From positions 434,001-498,000 of the forward strand of contig NZ_PGOI01000007.1 of NCBI RefSeq assembly GCF_002794355.1: DNA of 64,000 bases, written 5' to 3'. Below are positions 55,253 through 63,723 of this stretch, in pieces. The DNA comes from Pseudorhodobacter sp. MZDSW-24AT (GTDB lineage: Bacteria; Pseudomonadota; Alphaproteobacteria; Rhodobacterales; Rhodobacteraceae). The translations under genes were made by a program, and so were the position numbers. A model generated the notes under the pieces. That model worked only from the letters and a program-made list of their open reading frames with translations, was not told where the DNA came from and made no database searches. The first letter of the stretch is position 1. Every line of letters begins with the position of its first letter.

Positions 55253-55915
55253 TCAGGATGCACGGAGTGCGGTCACGTCTGTCGCCAGAACCTCTATACC
55301 ACCGGGCAAAACAACGCGCGCGCCGCCCGCGCCACCACGCACTTCCAGAACGGGTGCGTAATGTTCAATCGGCGTTTCGGTGAGGAGAGTGTCACCGGAA
55401 TAACTTTCAAGTGTCAGCCTATACGCTCCGACAGGCAAAGCTGCCCCGGTCGGGTCGCCGCCAAGCCAAATATAAGGGGCGCTTGTGGCAGGGATCTCTT
55501 CGCGCGCGACAAGGCGGCCCTGTGCATCTTTGACCACAAGAACAGCGCGATCTGCCGCGGCGGATGGAGAGGGAGACAGGGTCACCGGCGTGCCATCCAT
55601 GAAAACCGGCGCGGCAGACCGCGCCTCTTGGCCCACCCAGCCCGCAAGCTGTGCCACGCCCAGAGTATTGAACTGCGACAGAACGCTCTCAAGCAGCTGA
55701 TTGGTTCGGACAGCCTGCTCGACACCGGAAAATGTGGCGAGTTGAACCGCATAATCTGCAGAATCGATTGGATTGACTGGGTCCTGATTTTGCATCTGAA
55801 CCGTCAGCATCTTGAGAAACGTTTCAAAATCAGTCGCTGCGCGCCCGGGGTTAGAGGGGGGCAGCGATGCTGGGGGGGATGCGGCGACCGCGCGCTGTGT
55901 CTGGACGAGATCCAT
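55253..55915 (-). CDS. flgD: Flagellar hook-capping protein FlgD
   Basis: A 220-residue scaffold that caps the growing hook. The N-terminal TDFETFLKMLTVQMQNQDPVNPIDSADYAVQLATFSGVEQ is the FlgD signature (quoted by its parts at about 28-67), and the C-terminal half carries the beta-rich FLG/Ig-like region with LPVGAYRLTLESYSGDTLL. It is 12 bp downstream of fliK on the same strand, as expected for hook assembly genes. It starts the lower-GC flagellar block. Confidence 0.94.
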   Translation of the reverse strand: MDLVQTQRAVAASPPASLPPSNPGRAATDFETFLKMLTVQMQNQDPVNPIDSADYAVQLATFSGVEQAVRTNQLLESVLSQFNTLGVAQLAGWVGQEARSAAPVFMDGTPVTLSPSPSAAADRAVLVVKDAQGRLVAREEIPATSAPYIWLGGDPTGAALPVGAYRLTLESYSGDTLLTETPIEHYAPVLEVRGGAGGARVVLPGGIEVLATDVTALRAS

Positions 55916-55927
55916 AAAGGTTTCCTT

Positions 55928-58063
55928 TCAAAGTCTCAGATCAAGACGGCCCGCAGCGGTTGACCGCAGGGACGACGCCGCTGACAATGACGTTTCAACT
56001 GGCGTGGGGTCTGGCAAAGCTTGAAGCGCCCCTTGGGAAGACGCGGTCGAGCGCCCGCTTCTCTGCGACCAGTCTCCAAAATTCAGCGAGGACTGAGTGA
56101 ACCCGGCGAGACGCAGCTCTTGAAGCAACTGATCGCCATGTCGCCGCAGCAAGTCCAGCGCCTCGGGACGTTCCGCAAAAACCATCACAGAAAGCCTGTC
56201 ACCATGCGCCACGATGTCAAAGCGGAGCTTGCCCAACTCCTCCGGGCTTAAGCTAAGCTCAACCGTTCGAAGACAATCGGGATGGGCGGCTTTAAGGATC
56301 AGTTGAGAGACGGGGTGCGCAAAGGGAGAACCAGGCGCGGCGTGGAAGGGAAGTGTCATCAATACCGGAGATAAAGGGACTTGCGTTGCAGAATCACGCA
56401 AGCTGTGAAGTATCGACTGACCGATGTCTTTGGCATCTGCGGCCATATGGATTGGGTCGCCCAAACCGTCCTCCTGACCAATCCCACCGGTTGTAACTTG
56501 CATCTTTTGAACCGGCTGATGGGGCAGAGAAGCGTGCTTTCGGCCTTCCAAGGGTGCCGCTCTCGGCTCAGCATGGGACATGGCACTATCAGAGTGGCTT
56601 GTAAGCGTCTTGCTGTTCAAAAGCGCTGTGTCTGCCGTTTGCACGCCGGAAACGCTGATCGGCCGCTTCAGTAAGCTTGCGCTGTGCAAGGCCACAGACT
56701 CCGAGACTGCGGGTGACGCGTCGAAGAAAAAATCTGCGCGCAGCGCAGGCTGTCTGGCATCGTCCCAAGCGCGGCTGACGACGGTCGGATCCCTTTGATG
56801 CGCAAGATCTGCCGCCACAGCAGCGGGCAAGGCCACGCTCTCCGGTTTTGCAGTCTGCAATCCCGTTTGCGTCATCTCGCTGAGGTCTGCGTTTTTGATG
56901 GCCGATTGATATGCCAAAGAAGGAAGATGCGCATTGACGGCATGACGGCCTCCATCGCCTTGGAGTGGCTGCCTTTCAGTCCCCTGCCCGGACATGCCGA
57001 ACTGCGCATCGTTCAGTGCTTGTGAGGCAACTCGTGGCGCAAGTCCGATCGGGGACGAGGCTGTCGTGCCTGGAAACGTCGCATGAGGGTTTGGCATATC
57101 TGCATCAACGTGGGGCGGGGCCGATAACAAAGAATTCGGCACCTGCAGCAAGGAAGCACGCGTAACTGCCTGTGAAGAATATAAATTTTGGCGATCAGCG
57201 TCTGCGGATGCAGCGTAGACGCCTTGGTTCTGCGCCTGCGGGGACAGTGCGATCTGCGACCCCGGCGTTGGAACAACGGTCGGTCGCGCTGGCTGTGCAC
57301 CAATTTCGGTCAACTGAAACCGGCTAAGGGGGGCAGCTGAGGAGGGCAGGTCAGAGTGGCTTGGCACTTTTGCGAAGTCTGGGGATGAAAGCGCTTCAAT
57401 GTCTGCTCCGGAACCGCCGCCGCGGCCGTCAGGGATGCCCCGCTTGCCGGCCAAGGCTCCACCTGAAAGAGAGGTTTTCGGGGCTATCCATACGGTGGCC
57501 GCCTGCAACTCTTCGGAAGAATGCGGCTTCGCTTGCACAGGGCCCCCTCCCATCTCAAACACAGATCCCGCCTGACCTAATTTTAGAACCGAAAGCTCGG
57601 CATATGGTTGTAAGGCTGTCGCGCCGCCTCCTACGGTCGACTTTTGCTCCCTCACAACATCCTGCTTCCCGAAAGCGCGCGCAGACAAACCGGAAGTTTC
57701 GCCCCCAGAGCGCGCAGCGGGTAAAGCAAAACTGCCTTCAGATGCGTCCGCGCCCATAATTGAATTGACAATGTTTTCGAATGCTTGAGCAGGCGCTTGA
57801 ACCGAAGCATCCGATAAGCTTTGCTGAAACTGCGTCACGCCCGCGAGAGCAGTGACCTCCTTGGAGAGATCTGTGTCTTGATCCTCCGAGCGCGCATCCG
57901 CGGGAACGAAAGCCCCCCTTGAGCCCGCTTTCCACTCAGGCTCCGCCAACTGCAGGGCTTCCAAGGCTGCTACCGCCGTCGCGAAAGCACCCGTTTCGTC
58001 TTCGCCCTGCAAGGACAGGGAAACCGATGTCGATGATATCTGAGGGTTAAGCGTGATTTGCAT
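55928..58063 (-). CDS. fliK: Flagellar hook-length control protein FliK
   Basis: A 711-residue secreted ruler protein. The C-terminal Flg_hook domain (about 590-670) contains VELSLSPEELGKLRFDIVAH and LRRHGDQLLQELRLAGF. The first 580 residues are Ser/Ala/Gln-rich and of low complexity, consistent with an extended ruler. Length is at the long end for the family. Base composition is lower in GC than the core genes. It is divergent from the rod-binding protein gene and upstream of flgD. Confidence 0.9.
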   Translation of the reverse strand: MQITLNPQISSTSVSLSLQGEDETGAFATAVAALEALQLAEPEWKAGSRGAFVPADARSEDQDTDLSKEVTALAGVTQFQQSLSDASVQAPAQAFENIVNSIMGADASEGSFALPAARSGGETSGLSARAFGKQDVVREQKSTVGGGATALQPYAELSVLKLGQAGSVFEMGGGPVQAKPHSSEELQAATVWIAPKTSLSGGALAGKRGIPDGRGGGSGADIEALSSPDFAKVPSHSDLPSSAAPLSRFQLTEIGAQPARPTVVPTPGSQIALSPQAQNQGVYAASADADRQNLYSSQAVTRASLLQVPNSLLSAPPHVDADMPNPHATFPGTTASSPIGLAPRVASQALNDAQFGMSGQGTERQPLQGDGGRHAVNAHLPSLAYQSAIKNADLSEMTQTGLQTAKPESVALPAAVAADLAHQRDPTVVSRAWDDARQPALRADFFFDASPAVSESVALHSASLLKRPISVSGVQTADTALLNSKTLTSHSDSAMSHAEPRAAPLEGRKHASLPHQPVQKMQVTTGGIGQEDGLGDPIHMAADAKDIGQSILHSLRDSATQVPLSPVLMTLPFHAAPGSPFAHPVSQLILKAAHPDCLRTVELSLSPEELGKLRFDIVAHGDRLSVMVFAERPEALDLLRRHGDQLLQELRLAGFTQSSLNFGDWSQRSGRSTASSQGALQALPDPTPVETSLSAASSLRSTAAGRLDLRL

Positions 58064-58175
58064 TCTGCCATCCTCTCGCTGGCGGCGATCGTCAGCAGAT
58101 TGCGTGGAATTGCTTACCGACTGTTTACCCCAAGGGCTGATATTCAGAACAATTCAAACCAACTGGAGCATCGTG

Positions 58176-58463
58176 ATGTCTGGTCCCCTTTCTCTTGACG
58201 AAGTAAGGCCGTCTTCGCCTGATCAACGCCACCTCTTTGAAAAGGCACAGGAATTGGAAGCGGCCTTTCTGTCAGAAATGCTGATGCATGCTGGGTTAAG
58301 CGAATCGCCAGATGGATTTGGGGGCGGCATTGGGGAGGATCAATTCGCTTCATATCTTCGCGCCGAGCAGGCACGCGGGATCGTCGCCCAGGGGGGTATT
58401 GGTCTGGCGCAGGCCATTTTCGAATCGCTGGCGCAAGCAGAGCAGGCAAAACATGAAAACTGA
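58176..58463 (+). CDS. Rod-binding protein (FlgJ N-terminal type)
   Basis: A 95-residue protein matching only the rod-binding half of FlgJ: KAQELEAAFLSEMLMHAGLS and FGGGIGEDQFASYLRAEQAR with the family hydrophobic pattern. The peptidoglycan hydrolase half found in gammaproteobacterial FlgJ is absent, as is normal in alphaproteobacteria. It should help rod assembly in the periplasm. TGGAG lies 7 nt before the ATG; a GTG one codon earlier is possible. It overlaps the next gene by 11 nt. Confidence 0.82.
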   Translation: MSGPLSLDEVRPSSPDQRHLFEKAQELEAAFLSEMLMHAGLSESPDGFGGGIGEDQFASYLRAEQARGIVAQGGIGLAQAIFESLAQAEQAKHEN

Positions 58464-58773
58464 CGTTGAGGAAACCCTACGGGCGGTGAGGAGCGCGACA
58501 ATCGCGGGCGATTACACGCAGCTATCCAACCTGCTGCATATACTAGAGAAAAATGAAGCAATGCTTGGTGCCGAAGACCTTGAATGCCTGAAACGGATTA
58601 AAGTTGAGGCAGGACGTACCGCCGACTGCCTTGACGCGGCTCTTTCGGGGGTGGGCGCCGCGCGGCGTCGCATGGCAGACATCCTTTCCGCTGCGCAGGG
58701 ACTGACCACTTATGATCGCATCGGCGGCAAAGCCACCTTGCCTGCCAGCCCATCGCCGGGCAGACGTGTTTGA
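58453..58773 (+). CDS. Small flagellar-cluster protein, possibly FlgN-like
   Basis: A 106-residue protein rich in charged and Leu residues, MKTDVEETLRAVRSATIAGD then LSNLLHILEKNEAMLG and LKRIKVEAGRTADCLDAALS, predicted to be mostly helical. Size, helical character and placement next to hook and filament genes resemble FlgN-type export chaperones, but no decisive motif is seen. It overlaps the rod-binding gene by 11 nt, so the two are co-expressed. Confidence 0.65.
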   Translation: MKTDVEETLRAVRSATIAGDYTQLSNLLHILEKNEAMLGAEDLECLKRIKVEAGRTADCLDAALSGVGAARRRMADILSAAQGLTTYDRIGGKATLPASPSPGRRV

Positions 58774-58850
58774 ATTTCTTCAAATCATTGATGAACGGCG
58801 AAGTGATGTTCATTGATGATTAGGAGTTGGAGGATTGTATCACTCTTGCG

Positions 58851-58864
58851 CCCCGAGGTCGGGG
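58851..58864 (+). promoter_or_regulatory. Hairpin in the fliC leader
   Basis: CCCCG (58851-58855) pairs with CGGGG (58860-58864) around AGGT, about 107 bp before the fliC ATG. A second, GCCGC/GCGGC (58935-58951), lies 19 bp before it. Whether they are transcribed depends on the unmapped promoter. Confidence 0.4.
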
Positions 58865-58970
58865 TGGCGCTGCGGGAAACGACCCAAAGCATCGGCAAGA
58901 ATGCCCTTCCCGCCGCCTCCGGGTGGTAGCTCAGGCCGCTAAATCTGCGGCTCACGTGAAGGAAACAGAT

Positions 58971-60281
58971 ATGTCTTCCATTCTGACGAACAATGGCGCG
59001 ATGGTTGCGTTGCAGACCATGAAAGCGATCAACAGAAACCTGGGCCAAGTGCAATCCGAGATTTCGACCGGTAAATCCGTCGGCAATGCCAAGGACAATG
59101 CTGCCGTCTGGGCCATTTCCAAAGTGATGGAATCGGACGTGAAAGGCTTCAAGGGAATCTCTGACAGCCTTGCCCTAGGGTCTTCGACGGTTGCTGTTGC
59201 ACAAAATGCGGCGGAAACTGTGACTGACCTTTTGACGTCCATCAAAGGCAAGATTGTCGCGGCGCAAGAAGCCAACGTCGATCGCGCCAAGATCCAGACC
59301 GACATTGCAGCTCTGCGTGATCAGATCAATTCGGTGGTCGGCGCGGCCCAGTTTAACGGGCTCAATCTTTTGTCGAACGCTTCAAAGACCGTGGGTTCCG
59401 GCACTGTCTCTGTCCTGAGTTCACTGGACCGCAGCGCCACCGGGAGCGTCACCGCCAGCAACATCGGGGTGACAAAGGAAGATCTCGGCACATCGGCATC
59501 TTCGATCGCGGGAACCGGCGGCACTTTCAACAACGCAGTCGGTACGACAACGTTGAACGCCGCCACCCAAACCGCCACGATCGCCTTGGCATCGGCACCG
59601 GCTGGCTTTGCAGCGGGCACCGCCTATGCGCTGAACATCTTCGGGACCGACGCCGACAACAGCTCGTTCACGCAAGCCTCATTTCGCACCTCCACCGCGG
59701 CGGCCTCGACACAGACCGAAGCGGCCGCGAACCAGATCAGGTACGTCACGCGTGAAGGTGACACGGCGAGCGATGTGGCAAAAGCTCTGGCCAATGCCTA
59801 TGCTAAATTTGCGGCTGAAAACAATCTCAGCCTCAGTGCGCTGAGCGTCTCGGCCTCCGGCACTGGCCTTACCGTCAGCTCGACCTTGACCACGGCGACC
59901 GATACGATCCAGGTCAACGTGGTCAGCGTTACCGCCGATGCTGCCAACGTCATCGGTGGCGGTCTTGAAGCCTTGCGGACACTGAACGTCAGCACCGAGT
60001 CGGGCGCGAAAGGGGCTTTGGCCGCGATTGAAGGTTTGATCCAGAAGGGTGTGGATTCAGCAGCCACCTTCGGTTCGGCGCGTGGACGCATCGACACTCA
60101 GGCAGAGTATGTGAGCAAGCTCGTCGATTCTCTGAAATCCGGGATTGGGTCAATGGTGGATGCGAATATGGAAGAGGCTTCCGCAAGGCTGCAAGCTCTT
60201 CAGGTTCAACAGCAGTTGGCCACCCAGTCGCTCTCCATCGCGAATCAGGCACCGCAGAACATTCTGGCGCTGTTCCGTTAA
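58971..60281 (+). CDS. fliC: Flagellin
   Basis: A 436-residue filament protein. The N-terminal D0/D1 region has ILTNNGAMVALQTMKAINRN and VQSEISTGKSVGNAKDNAAV, with VAQNAAETVTDLLTSIKGKI. The middle (about 140-330) is Thr/Ala/Ser-rich and variable. The C-terminal D0 has EEASARLQALQVQQQLATQS and ends in NILALFR. The start at 58971 has AAGGAAAC at 4 nt; the upstream frame is leader. flaF and flbT follow, the alphaproteobacterial arrangement. Confidence 0.96.
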   Translation: MSSILTNNGAMVALQTMKAINRNLGQVQSEISTGKSVGNAKDNAAVWAISKVMESDVKGFKGISDSLALGSSTVAVAQNAAETVTDLLTSIKGKIVAAQEANVDRAKIQTDIAALRDQINSVVGAAQFNGLNLLSNASKTVGSGTVSVLSSLDRSATGSVTASNIGVTKEDLGTSASSIAGTGGTFNNAVGTTTLNAATQTATIALASAPAGFAAGTAYALNIFGTDADNSSFTQASFRTSTAAASTQTEAAANQIRYVTREGDTASDVAKALANAYAKFAAENNLSLSALSVSASGTGLTVSSTLTTATDTIQVNVVSVTADAANVIGGGLEALRTLNVSTESGAKGALAAIEGLIQKGVDSAATFGSARGRIDTQAEYVSKLVDSLKSGIGSMVDANMEEASARLQALQVQQQLATQSLSIANQAPQNILALFR

Positions 60282-60287
60282 CGGCTC

Positions 60288-60309
60288 GGGTCGGGGGCAA
60301 CCCCGGCCC
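60288..60309 (+). terminator. Hairpin between fliC and flaF
   Basis: GGGTCGGGG (60288-60296) pairs with CCCCGGCCC (60301-60309, one T-G pair) around GCAA, 6 bp after the fliC stop. The following bases are not U-rich. It may partly terminate or protect the abundant fliC mRNA. Confidence 0.55.
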
Positions 60310-60346
60310 CTTCCAGATCATGATGATGTAACGCGAAGGATTCGCC

Positions 60347-60724
60347 GTGAACGCGCTCACCCATCCAAAGACGGGCTACACGCGCCCGGACGTCAATTTG
60401 CGCTCGATGCGCAGTCTTGAATACGAGGCGTTGGCAAGAGCCACTCAAAAACTGTCGTCCACCTGGCACCGCCGTAAGTCGAACTTTCCTGCACTCGCCC
60501 AAGCAGTGGCCGACAACTTATCCCTCTGGTCAAGCTTTGCGGCAGATGTTGCGCTGCCCAACAACGGCTTGCCGCCACCGCTGCGCGCGCAACTGTTCTA
60601 CCTCTACGAGTTTTCTGCATCACACAGCCGACAGGTTCTGGCTGGCGAAGCCTCTGTGGATGCCCTGATCGATATCAACACAGCAGTTATGCGCGGTTTG
60701 CGCGGACAAGGGGGCGCAAAGTGA
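60347..60724 (+). CDS. flaF: Flagellar biosynthesis regulator FlaF
   Basis: A 125-residue protein of the FlaF family. LRSMRSLEYEALARATQKL, NLSLWSSFAADVALPNNGLP and LRAQLFYLYEFSASHSRQVL are conserved. FlaF is needed for flagellin secretion or synthesis and works opposite to FlbT. GAAGGA lies 6 nt before the GTG start. Its stop overlaps the flbT GTG start (GTGA). Confidence 0.92.
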   Translation: MNALTHPKTGYTRPDVNLRSMRSLEYEALARATQKLSSTWHRRKSNFPALAQAVADNLSLWSSFAADVALPNNGLPPPLRAQLFYLYEFSASHSRQVLAGEASVDALIDINTAVMRGLRGQGGAK

Positions 60725-61125
60725 CCGGCCTGGTTCTGAAGCTTGGACCCCACGAACGGGTATTGATCAACGGCGCCGTCGTCGAGAATGGCGACAGAAG
60801 GTCGAGGCTCGCCATCATGACACCGAATGCGAATATTCTGCGCCTGCGCGATGCAATCCACCCAGAGGCGGCGAACACACCTGTGCGCCGGGTATGTTAC
60901 ATCGCACAACTTGTCTTGTCCGGCGATATTGCTGCCAAGGAGGCCCAGCAACAGCTTTTGCGGGGCATCGAGCAACTGAGCCAAGTCTTGATTGACCCTG
61001 ACAGCAGGCTGCAACTTTCGCTCGCGAGCAAGGCAGTTCTGGCGGATCAACATTACCACGCACTCAAGTTCCTGCGGAGCCTGTTGCCACGCGAAGAACG
61101 TCTGATGGCGGTCAGCAAGGAATGA
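60721..61125 (+). CDS. flbT: Flagellin synthesis repressor FlbT
   Basis: A 134-residue protein. LVLKLGPHERVLINGAVVEN near the start and FLRSLLPREERLM near the end fit FlbT. In Caulobacter FlbT binds the flagellin mRNA leader and promotes its decay until assembly is ready. The same may apply to the fliC leader here. It is coupled to flaF (GTGA) and to the next gene (ATGA). Confidence 0.94.
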   Translation: MTGLVLKLGPHERVLINGAVVENGDRRSRLAIMTPNANILRLRDAIHPEAANTPVRRVCYIAQLVLSGDIAAKEAQQQLLRGIEQLSQVLIDPDSRLQLSLASKAVLADQHYHALKFLRSLLPREERLMAVSKE

Positions 61126-61937
61126 CTTTTGCTCCCGTTCTGCCCCTAGGGGGATACGCAGGGTGGGCGTTTTTAAAGCGCACCATGGCGCAACAAACCG
61201 CCGCCTTTAACGCACAACCTTCTGTTATACGAGAGGAAGCCTATTTCCGGGAAAAGATCGGACGCATCAATACCGCAGAACAACTGGTCGATGATCCGAG
61301 GTTGCTACGTGTTTCACTCGGCGCCTTTGGCCTTGATGCCGACATCGGAAACAAATTCTTCATTCGAAAAATCCTTGAGGGTGGCACTCTGAAGGCAGAC
61401 GCTCTGGCGAACAAGCTTGCAAACAAGCAGTATCAAAGGTTTTCAGCCGCTTTTGGCTTTGGTGATTTTGCAACGCCGAACACCAAGCTTTCAGACTTCG
61501 CAGACAGGATTTTGGCTTCGTACAAAAATCAGCAATTCTCCGTCGCCGTCGGGAAACAGAATGACGATATGCGACTGGCTCTGAACACTGAACGCGAACT
61601 GCCAAAGATCGCCGCTTCGAACGGATCACCTTTGTCGAAATGGTATACGATCTTGGGAACCCCTCCTCTTCGCGCCGTCTTTGAACGCGCCTTCGCTCTT
61701 CCTGCCTCATTTGGGGCGATCGACATTGACCGACAGGCCGAAATAATGCGGGCGCGCAGCAGCGCCAGTTTTGGATCCGCTGACCTTGGACAGTTCCAAG
61801 ATCGTGGCAAGATGGACAGACTCATCCAGCAGTTTTTGCTTCAGTCAGAGCTGGAACAAAGCGGCGCATCCCCAAACGGCGCCCTGAACATCCTAACTCT
61901 GTTTCAGCAATCGCCCCGACTTTTCCAAAGGCTTTGA
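61122..61937 (+). CDS. DUF1217-family flagellar-associated protein
   Basis: A 271-residue protein of the DUF1217 family, common in alphaproteobacterial flagellar clusters. FREKIGRINTAEQLVDDPRL, LRVSLGAFGLDADIGNKFFI and ILEGGTLKADALANKLANKQ are recognisable. The function is not established; assembly or basal-body roles are suggested by context only. Its ATG overlaps the flbT stop, and its TGA abuts the fliI stop with no gap. Local GC is near 50 percent in places. Confidence 0.82.
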   Translation: MTFAPVLPLGGYAGWAFLKRTMAQQTAAFNAQPSVIREEAYFREKIGRINTAEQLVDDPRLLRVSLGAFGLDADIGNKFFIRKILEGGTLKADALANKLANKQYQRFSAAFGFGDFATPNTKLSDFADRILASYKNQQFSVAVGKQNDDMRLALNTERELPKIAASNGSPLSKWYTILGTPPLRAVFERAFALPASFGAIDIDRQAEIMRARSSASFGSADLGQFQDRGKMDRLIQQFLLQSELEQSGASPNGALNILTLFQQSPRLFQRL

Positions 61938-63248
61938 TCACTCTTGGAGGCACTGCCTTAATCGCTCAAAGCTTCCGGTAATGCCATTTGTTGGCGAATC
62001 TTCAGCCAGAAAGCTGTCCAGTGCCGGCCAGAGCCGTATCGCTTGATCTATCATTACGTCACTCCCGCGTTGATAGAGGCCAGCTTGGACCATCATTTCC
62101 GAACGCTCCCAAGCAGCAATCACACTCCGGGCGCGCGTGATCAACGTTTTTTCTTCTTCGCTGGCCGCCACGGGCAGGCTGCGTGAAACAGACCGCAACA
62201 GATCAATCGCTGGGAATCTGCCCCGCTCCGCAATCTGGCGCTCCAGAACAACGTGGCCGTCCAAGACACCTCGCAGGATATCGGCAACAGGTTCTTCCAT
62301 ATTGGACCCTGCGACCAGGACCGTGAAGATGGCGGTGATATCGCCTTGCCCATCACCTCCTGGCCCTGCCCGCTCGGCCAAAGCCATGATGGCGTGTTGC
62401 AGCGAGGGGGGGTATCCATGCAAACTTGGTGGCTCCCCCGCCGCCAGCGCTATCTCTCGATGCGCCTCGGCAAAGCGTGTGACGCTGTCGAGGAGCAAAA
62501 GCACATGCTTGCCCTTATCTCGGAAATGTTCTGCAACCGTCATGGCCGTCAGGGCGCATCTGCGGCGAAGCGCCGGAGATTGGTCCGAGGTTGCGGCCAC
62601 CACAACACTGCGCATCATACCGTCGAGGCCAAGCACATCATCCGTGAAGTCACGCAGCTCGCGGCCACGCTCCCCCACCAAAGCGATCACCACAACATCC
62701 GCAGAAAGCGCGCGCGCGAAATTGCCAAGCAAACTGGATTTGCCGACACCCGATCCGGCAAACAATCCAATCCTTTGTCCGCGCACAATCGGCAACATGG
62801 TGTCGAAAACCGCCTTCCCCGTGCAAAGCCGTTCCCCCAGGCGACGGCGGCGACCCGGCGCGGGTGGCGCGGCCAGCAAGCTGCGCGTTTCTGCCCCCAA
62901 GAACAAAGGCCTGCCATCCAATGGGCTTCCGTGCGGGTCAATCACGCGGCCGACCCAGCTTTCATCCGGGGCGAGCCTTGACGGACCTTGCAGCGCCACC
63001 TCAGCCCCAATGGAAAGACCGTCCATTCCTTGGTCAGGCAGGACGGTCACATTTTTTGCCTCGATGCCGATAATCTCTCCTGCCCCCCCAAACCCCGTTC
63101 CGATTCTCACCCGATCCCCCAGGGCCGCCACGTGCTGCAATCCGCGCACAGAAACTGTGCCCCCGCCGGCGCTTTGAACCCGCCCGATGGGGAGGGAGAG
63201 CCCGACCTGTGCGAGCTGCTGGGCTAACGGCGCAAATATTCCCGCCAC
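61938..63248 (-). CDS. fliI: Flagellum-specific ATP synthase FliI
   Basis: A 436-residue F1-beta-like ATPase that energises the flagellar type III export gate. Walker A GLFAGSGVGKSS is at about 161-172, then VIALVGERGREL, SVTRFAEAHREI, and the C-terminal VLDGHVVLERQIAERGRFPA. The GTG at 63248 is chosen because AAGGAG lies 6 nt upstream. It is divergent from flgB. Confidence 0.95.
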   Translation of the reverse strand: MAGIFAPLAQQLAQVGLSLPIGRVQSAGGGTVSVRGLQHVAALGDRVRIGTGFGGAGEIIGIEAKNVTVLPDQGMDGLSIGAEVALQGPSRLAPDESWVGRVIDPHGSPLDGRPLFLGAETRSLLAAPPAPGRRRRLGERLCTGKAVFDTMLPIVRGQRIGLFAGSGVGKSSLLGNFARALSADVVVIALVGERGRELRDFTDDVLGLDGMMRSVVVAATSDQSPALRRRCALTAMTVAEHFRDKGKHVLLLLDSVTRFAEAHREIALAAGEPPSLHGYPPSLQHAIMALAERAGPGGDGQGDITAIFTVLVAGSNMEEPVADILRGVLDGHVVLERQIAERGRFPAIDLLRSVSRSLPVAASEEEKTLITRARSVIAAWERSEMMVQAGLYQRGSDVMIDQAIRLWPALDSFLAEDSPTNGITGSFERLRQCLQE

Positions 63249-63276
63249 AGAATTCTCCTTTTGTTCGCTGATCACG

Positions 63277-63303
63277 GTTTTTAAACGAATCACCCCTAAA
63301 AAC
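63277..63303. promoter_or_regulatory. Inverted repeat between fliI and flgB
   Basis: GTTTTTA (63277-63283) and TAAAAAC (63297-63303) are perfect arms with a 13-bp spacer, so their centres are 20 bp apart. The site fills the 84-bp divergent gap and is a candidate binding site for a flagellar regulator. Confidence 0.45.
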
Positions 63304-63332
63304 TGGTGAAGCAAATCGAGGGAGAAGCCCCG

Positions 63333-63713
63333 ATGTTTGAAAAACTCGAACTCACCAGAATGGCGCAGGCACTTGCATCCTACTCCGGCACCCGCGTCGA
63401 GACGGTGGCGCGCAACATTGCCAACGCGGACACGCCGGGGTATCGGGCAATGGATATGCCCGCCTTTGGAAGCATCGTCGAAGACTCAGCGTTCGCGCTC
63501 CGCGCGACGCGCGCAAATCACTTAACGTCGCAATCGTTCCGCATGCCTCAGGCCAAACCGTCCGGTTCGGACATGGCGCCAAATGGCAATGATGTCTCTT
63601 TGGATGCGCAAATGCGCCAGGCGATGGAAGCGCGTCAAAGCCATGAAATGGCCTTGGCGATCTACCGCAGCACTTCGGCGATCATCCGGACCTCGCTTGG
63701 TCGCAACAGCTGA
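63333..63713 (+). CDS. flgB: Flagellar basal-body rod protein FlgB
   Basis: A 126-residue proximal rod protein. The rod signature VARNIANADTPGYRAMDM near 30-47 and the C-terminal AMEARQSHEMALAIYRSTSA are present. The start MFEKLELTRMAQAL has GAGGGAG 8 nt upstream. flgC follows 10 bp later. Confidence 0.95.
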   Translation: MFEKLELTRMAQALASYSGTRVETVARNIANADTPGYRAMDMPAFGSIVEDSAFALRATRANHLTSQSFRMPQAKPSGSDMAPNGNDVSLDAQMRQAMEARQSHEMALAIYRSTSAIIRTSLGRNS

Positions 63714-63723
63714 AAGTGAAAAC

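Noticed and set aside
58103-58120. TGGAATTGC as a sigma-54 promoter before the rod-binding gene
   Set aside because: The GG and GC elements are too close for a -24/-12 promoter.
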